Shown here one piece after another: positions 61,533 to 64,000 of a stretch of DNA of 64,000 nt. The translations under genes and the position numbers were made by a program. The DNA is taken from assembly GCF_004125825.1 (NCBI RefSeq), contig NZ_QQWI01000008.1:176572-240571 (forward strand), in the 5' to 3' direction. The number at the start of each line of letters is the position of its first letter. Position 1 is the stretch's first letter. This DNA is from Fusibacter sp. A1 (GTDB taxonomy: Bacteria; Bacillota; Clostridia; Peptostreptococcales; Acidaminobacteraceae). A model generated the notes under the pieces. The model saw only the letters and a program-made list of their open reading frames with translations. It had not been told where the DNA came from and did not search any database.

Positions 61533-62216
61533 TTATAATTCGGTTTCTTCTTCCACATCTTGTTCAACTCCATAAGCATCCATTGGCTCTCTTGCCTGTG
61601 AAACTTGATGGTTGTTCCTTATTGATAGTAAATCTTCATTAAAATCTTTACCTATTGGACAGTGCCTTTGCATGTGATAAGATTCATGGTATTTTTCATT
61701 GATCTGCTGACATGAAAAATGCCCTGCTTCGTCATTGTCGAGGCAGAGCATAATACTTTTGATTTCTGTATGTTGCTTTAAATAGTAATCCAAAGCTTTA
61801 TCAGCAACACCACCAAGTGAAATCATGTGGTGACTAAAATTATTTACTTTATGATACTTAAGCAGTGTCAAATAACTCATCAGATCAATTGGTGCTTCAA
61901 ATACACAAAGGGTATTAGTCTTTCCTTCATAACTAAAGGGAAATGTCTTATCTGAATTTTTGACATCACCCCTGTAGGTTTTACCAGTTGTATTGGTACT
62001 TCTAACACTTGCGTATTTGGGTTCCTGATTATCGTCATAGCCAACAAATACACAGCTTTTTTGCTTGTTTTCAAAGAGTTTTTCTTTGTTGATGAAATCA
62101 TAGACAATGTCTTTATCAATGCCCCTATGAATAATGGTGCCGCTCACCGAGTAGCTGTATAACGGTGCCGTAGAGTAATGAGTGACACTGACATACGGTA
62201 TGTGGGTGAACGGCAC
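61533..62216 (-). pseudogene. DUF3991/TOPRIM mobilisation protein, N-terminal part replaced
   Basis: From RGIDKDIVYDFINKEKLF onward (about 195 codons) this is the DUF3991 plus TOPRIM region of relaxase/primase-like proteins of conjugative elements. TOPRIM residues are VFEAPIDLMSYLTL (Glu) and LCLDNDEAG (Asp-x-Asp). The first 32 codons (from GTG 62216) are merely a reading of F1 repeat D and do not belong to the family. The real N-terminal zinc/primase part is lost. Confidence 0.75.
62136..62216 (-). repeat. Hairpin repeat family F1, copy D
   Basis: On the minus strand this copy runs GTGCCGTTCACCC...ACGGCACCGTT (F1-like) and continues to GGTGAGCGGCAC, so that a 12-bp inverted repeat with one mismatch brackets 81 bp. 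A small perfect palindrome ACATACCGTATGT lies inside. It sits precisely between two truncated genes. Confidence 0.65.
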
Positions 62217-62226
62217 GAGTTATTTT

Positions 62227-64000
62227 TCAAAGCCTTGAAAACACAAGTTTAAAATTATTTGCTCGACTAAGTATTGACCGTTCATCTACAACAAATCCAT
62301 CTGTCGTAAGTTCAGTTAACGTCGCATATTTATAAAGTTCTTGAGCGTCTAGATCATAATGCTTCAAAAAATTTCTAACCGTTAAGTCCAGTCCCGAATT
62401 AGATCTAAAAGCAAGTGCCATTTGCTTAAGCTTTCTTGTATTCGTCATACCTTCTTTGATATTTCTTAGCACATATTCTTTAGCGTACCGTTCAAGTTGA
62501 ATAAAACAGTTTCTTGGTACCGACGAAAAGCCATGCTCAATCTCATCGTTAATAGAATGGTTCGTTCTACCGACTAGCTTTTGAAACTTCATGCGGTAGT
62601 CATACTCCTTATGCGCTTGACCAATAAAGTCTAATACCGTTAAAACTTCTTTGCCTTCATCCAGTCTAAGTCCACGACCAAGCTGTTGTATAAACACAGT
62701 AGCAGATTCAGTTGGTCTTAAAAAGAGCACGGTATTCACAAATGGTAAATCCACACCTTCGTTGTATAAATCTACAACAAAAATAAACTTGATTTCTCCT
62801 AATTTTAAACGCTTTTGAATCGTACTTCTTTGTTCTTTACTAGAATTCGCATCCAATGATTCACAGGCAATCCCCGCTTTATTAAACACATCCGCCATAT
62901 GCTTGGCATGATTCTGATCAACACAGAACCTAATGCCCTTAACAGTGCTTATATCACTCACATATTTATCAACTGCATTCAGTATGGCTCTGTTTCTAGC
63001 ATGGTCTGCAATATACGTCACACTCAAATCACGAGTAACATATCGCCCAGATTCCCACTTAACATCGTTGATGTTAGAAGTATCCGTCACCCCAAAATAG
63101 TGAAAAGGACAAAGCAGATTCTGTTCAATCGCTTGAGCTAACCTAATTTCATAAGCGATTCGGTCATTAAAATCAGCAAGTATTGACTTACCATCCATAC
63201 GTTCTGGTGTTGCCGTTAAGCCAAGTAAAATCATAGGTTTAAAATAATTGGTAATCCTCTGATAAGAATCCGCTGTACCATGGTGCGTTTCATCCAAAAC
63301 AATATAATCAAAATGGTCTACATTCAACCCTTTATAGTTCCCGCTGCTATTCAGTGTCTGAATCGAAGCAAAAACATGATCATTAATGCTTGGTGTTAAT
63401 CCACCGACCCATAACTCACCAAAATTCGCATCTCGTAAAACACCCCTAAACGATGCTATGCTTTGTTCCAAAATTTCTTTTCTATGTGCTAAAAACAGTA
63501 AGCGTGCATTAGGGTTTAATTTATAAAACTGCTTAAAATCAAAAGCAGCAACCATCGTTTTACCGGTACCCGTAGCAGCAACGACTAAGTTTTTATACGA
63601 TCCATGCACCTCACGTTCAATCTGTAGCGCATCCAGAATTTCTTGCTGGTAGGTAAAGGCTTTTAAATCAAAAAAACTAGCTTCTGTGGTAGACGTATAT
63701 CCTTCACAGCTTAACGCCCTTGAAAGACGTTTTACATCTTCTACATCAGTTCCGTCAAACGTGACAAACTCGCTCATGTTCCAGTAGGTATCAAAGGTAT
63801 ACCTAAACTTTTGAATTATATCAAACGACGTGTATTCACTAACCTTCATGTTCCATTAAGTACCTTCACTCAGCGCCGCCTTACTAAGGTTTGACGACCC
63901 GATGTAGGCCGTGCTAAAGCCAGTATCCCTTTCAAAGTAATACGCCTTAGCATGAAGCCTAGTGCGCTGAGTATCATACGAAATTCTAACTTCGGTATTA
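62227..64000 (-). pseudogene. PLD-SF2 helicase (DUF3427-type), nonsense codon and lost 3' part; runs off the window
   Basis: The 540-codon frame holds the helicase: Walker A VAATGTGKTMVAAFDF, VLDETHHGTA, GLTATPERMDG, QQLGRGLRLDEG. Upstream in the same frame a TAA (63856-63858) precedes the end of a phospholipase-D domain ([15 protein letters not shown] and [15 protein letters not shown]) that continues past base 64000. Relatives have PLD, helicase and a C-terminal DUF3427 domain, about 950-1050 residues. Here the C-terminal domain is missing beyond 62227, next to F1 repeat D. The protein probably belonged to the mobile element or a defence gene. Confidence 0.75.

Overview
The window looks like a chromosome segment of a low-GC, Gram-positive (Bacillota, probably Clostridia) bacterium. 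The grounds are A+T-rich DNA, strong AGGAGG-type ribosome binding sites, TTG/GTG starts, and lipoproteins with Gram-positive-style lipoboxes. Several families are typical of anaerobic Clostridia: a PrdX/ProX-like deacylase, DUF6155, and small CxxC zinc-finger proteins. No species-level claim is possible from the sequence alone. No tRNA, rRNA or CRISPR array was seen.

Region 1 (1-15 kb) is ordinary chromosome. It holds a DEDD exonuclease-like protein, a PHP phosphatase, a phosphotransferase, a methyltransferase, a tRNA-editing protein, and an Lrp regulator paired with kynureninase. These are followed by a CoA-disulfide-reductase-type flavoprotein with two rhodanese domains behind a CsoR/CstR-like operator, a large beta-propeller diguanylate cyclase, and a binding-protein/histidine-kinase sensor pair.

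Region 2 (15.3-18.1 kb) is a scar. A chemoreceptor has lost its 5' part to an IS256-family element. That element has lost its own 3' end at a hairpin repeat (family F1), which is followed by a small YdeI/OmpD-associated gene.

Region 3 (18.0-29.9 kb) is a catabolic island lying between two direct F1 repeats. It carries LrgAB, a 2-hydroxyacid dehydrogenase and a divergent LysR regulator. It also carries an operon of two FAD_oxidored enzymes, a BCCT transporter and a class V aminotransferase, an IclR regulator, and a second BCCT transporter. The operon and the second BCCT gene share the same promoter/operator layout, so they probably form one IclR regulon for uptake and oxidation of an unidentified small zwitterion.

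Region 4 (30-46 kb) is accessory DNA. It has a second hairpin repeat family (F2), a 60-bp stray copy of part of a dioxygenase gene, a Phd-Uma2 fusion, a HigBA-type toxin-antitoxin pair, a TOTE-type primase-helicase-PLD protein, a dioxygenase-diguanylate cyclase pair, several broken genes, and an unusual operon of a leucine-rich-repeat lipoprotein, a MotA-like membrane protein and a membrane-bound LuxR regulator.

Region 5 (45.6-58.3 kb) is a complete type 3 BREX phage-defence operon (brxF, brxC, pglXI, brxHII, pglZ, brxA) with a WYL regulator at its 3' end. Region 6 (58.4-64 kb) is a decaying integrative/conjugative element: an HTH protein, a ParA/MinD-like ATPase, a VirB4 fragment, a DUF6075 fragment, a TOPRIM protein fragment and a helicase fragment. 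It contains nonsense codons, a deletion fusion, and another F1 repeat between two truncated genes.
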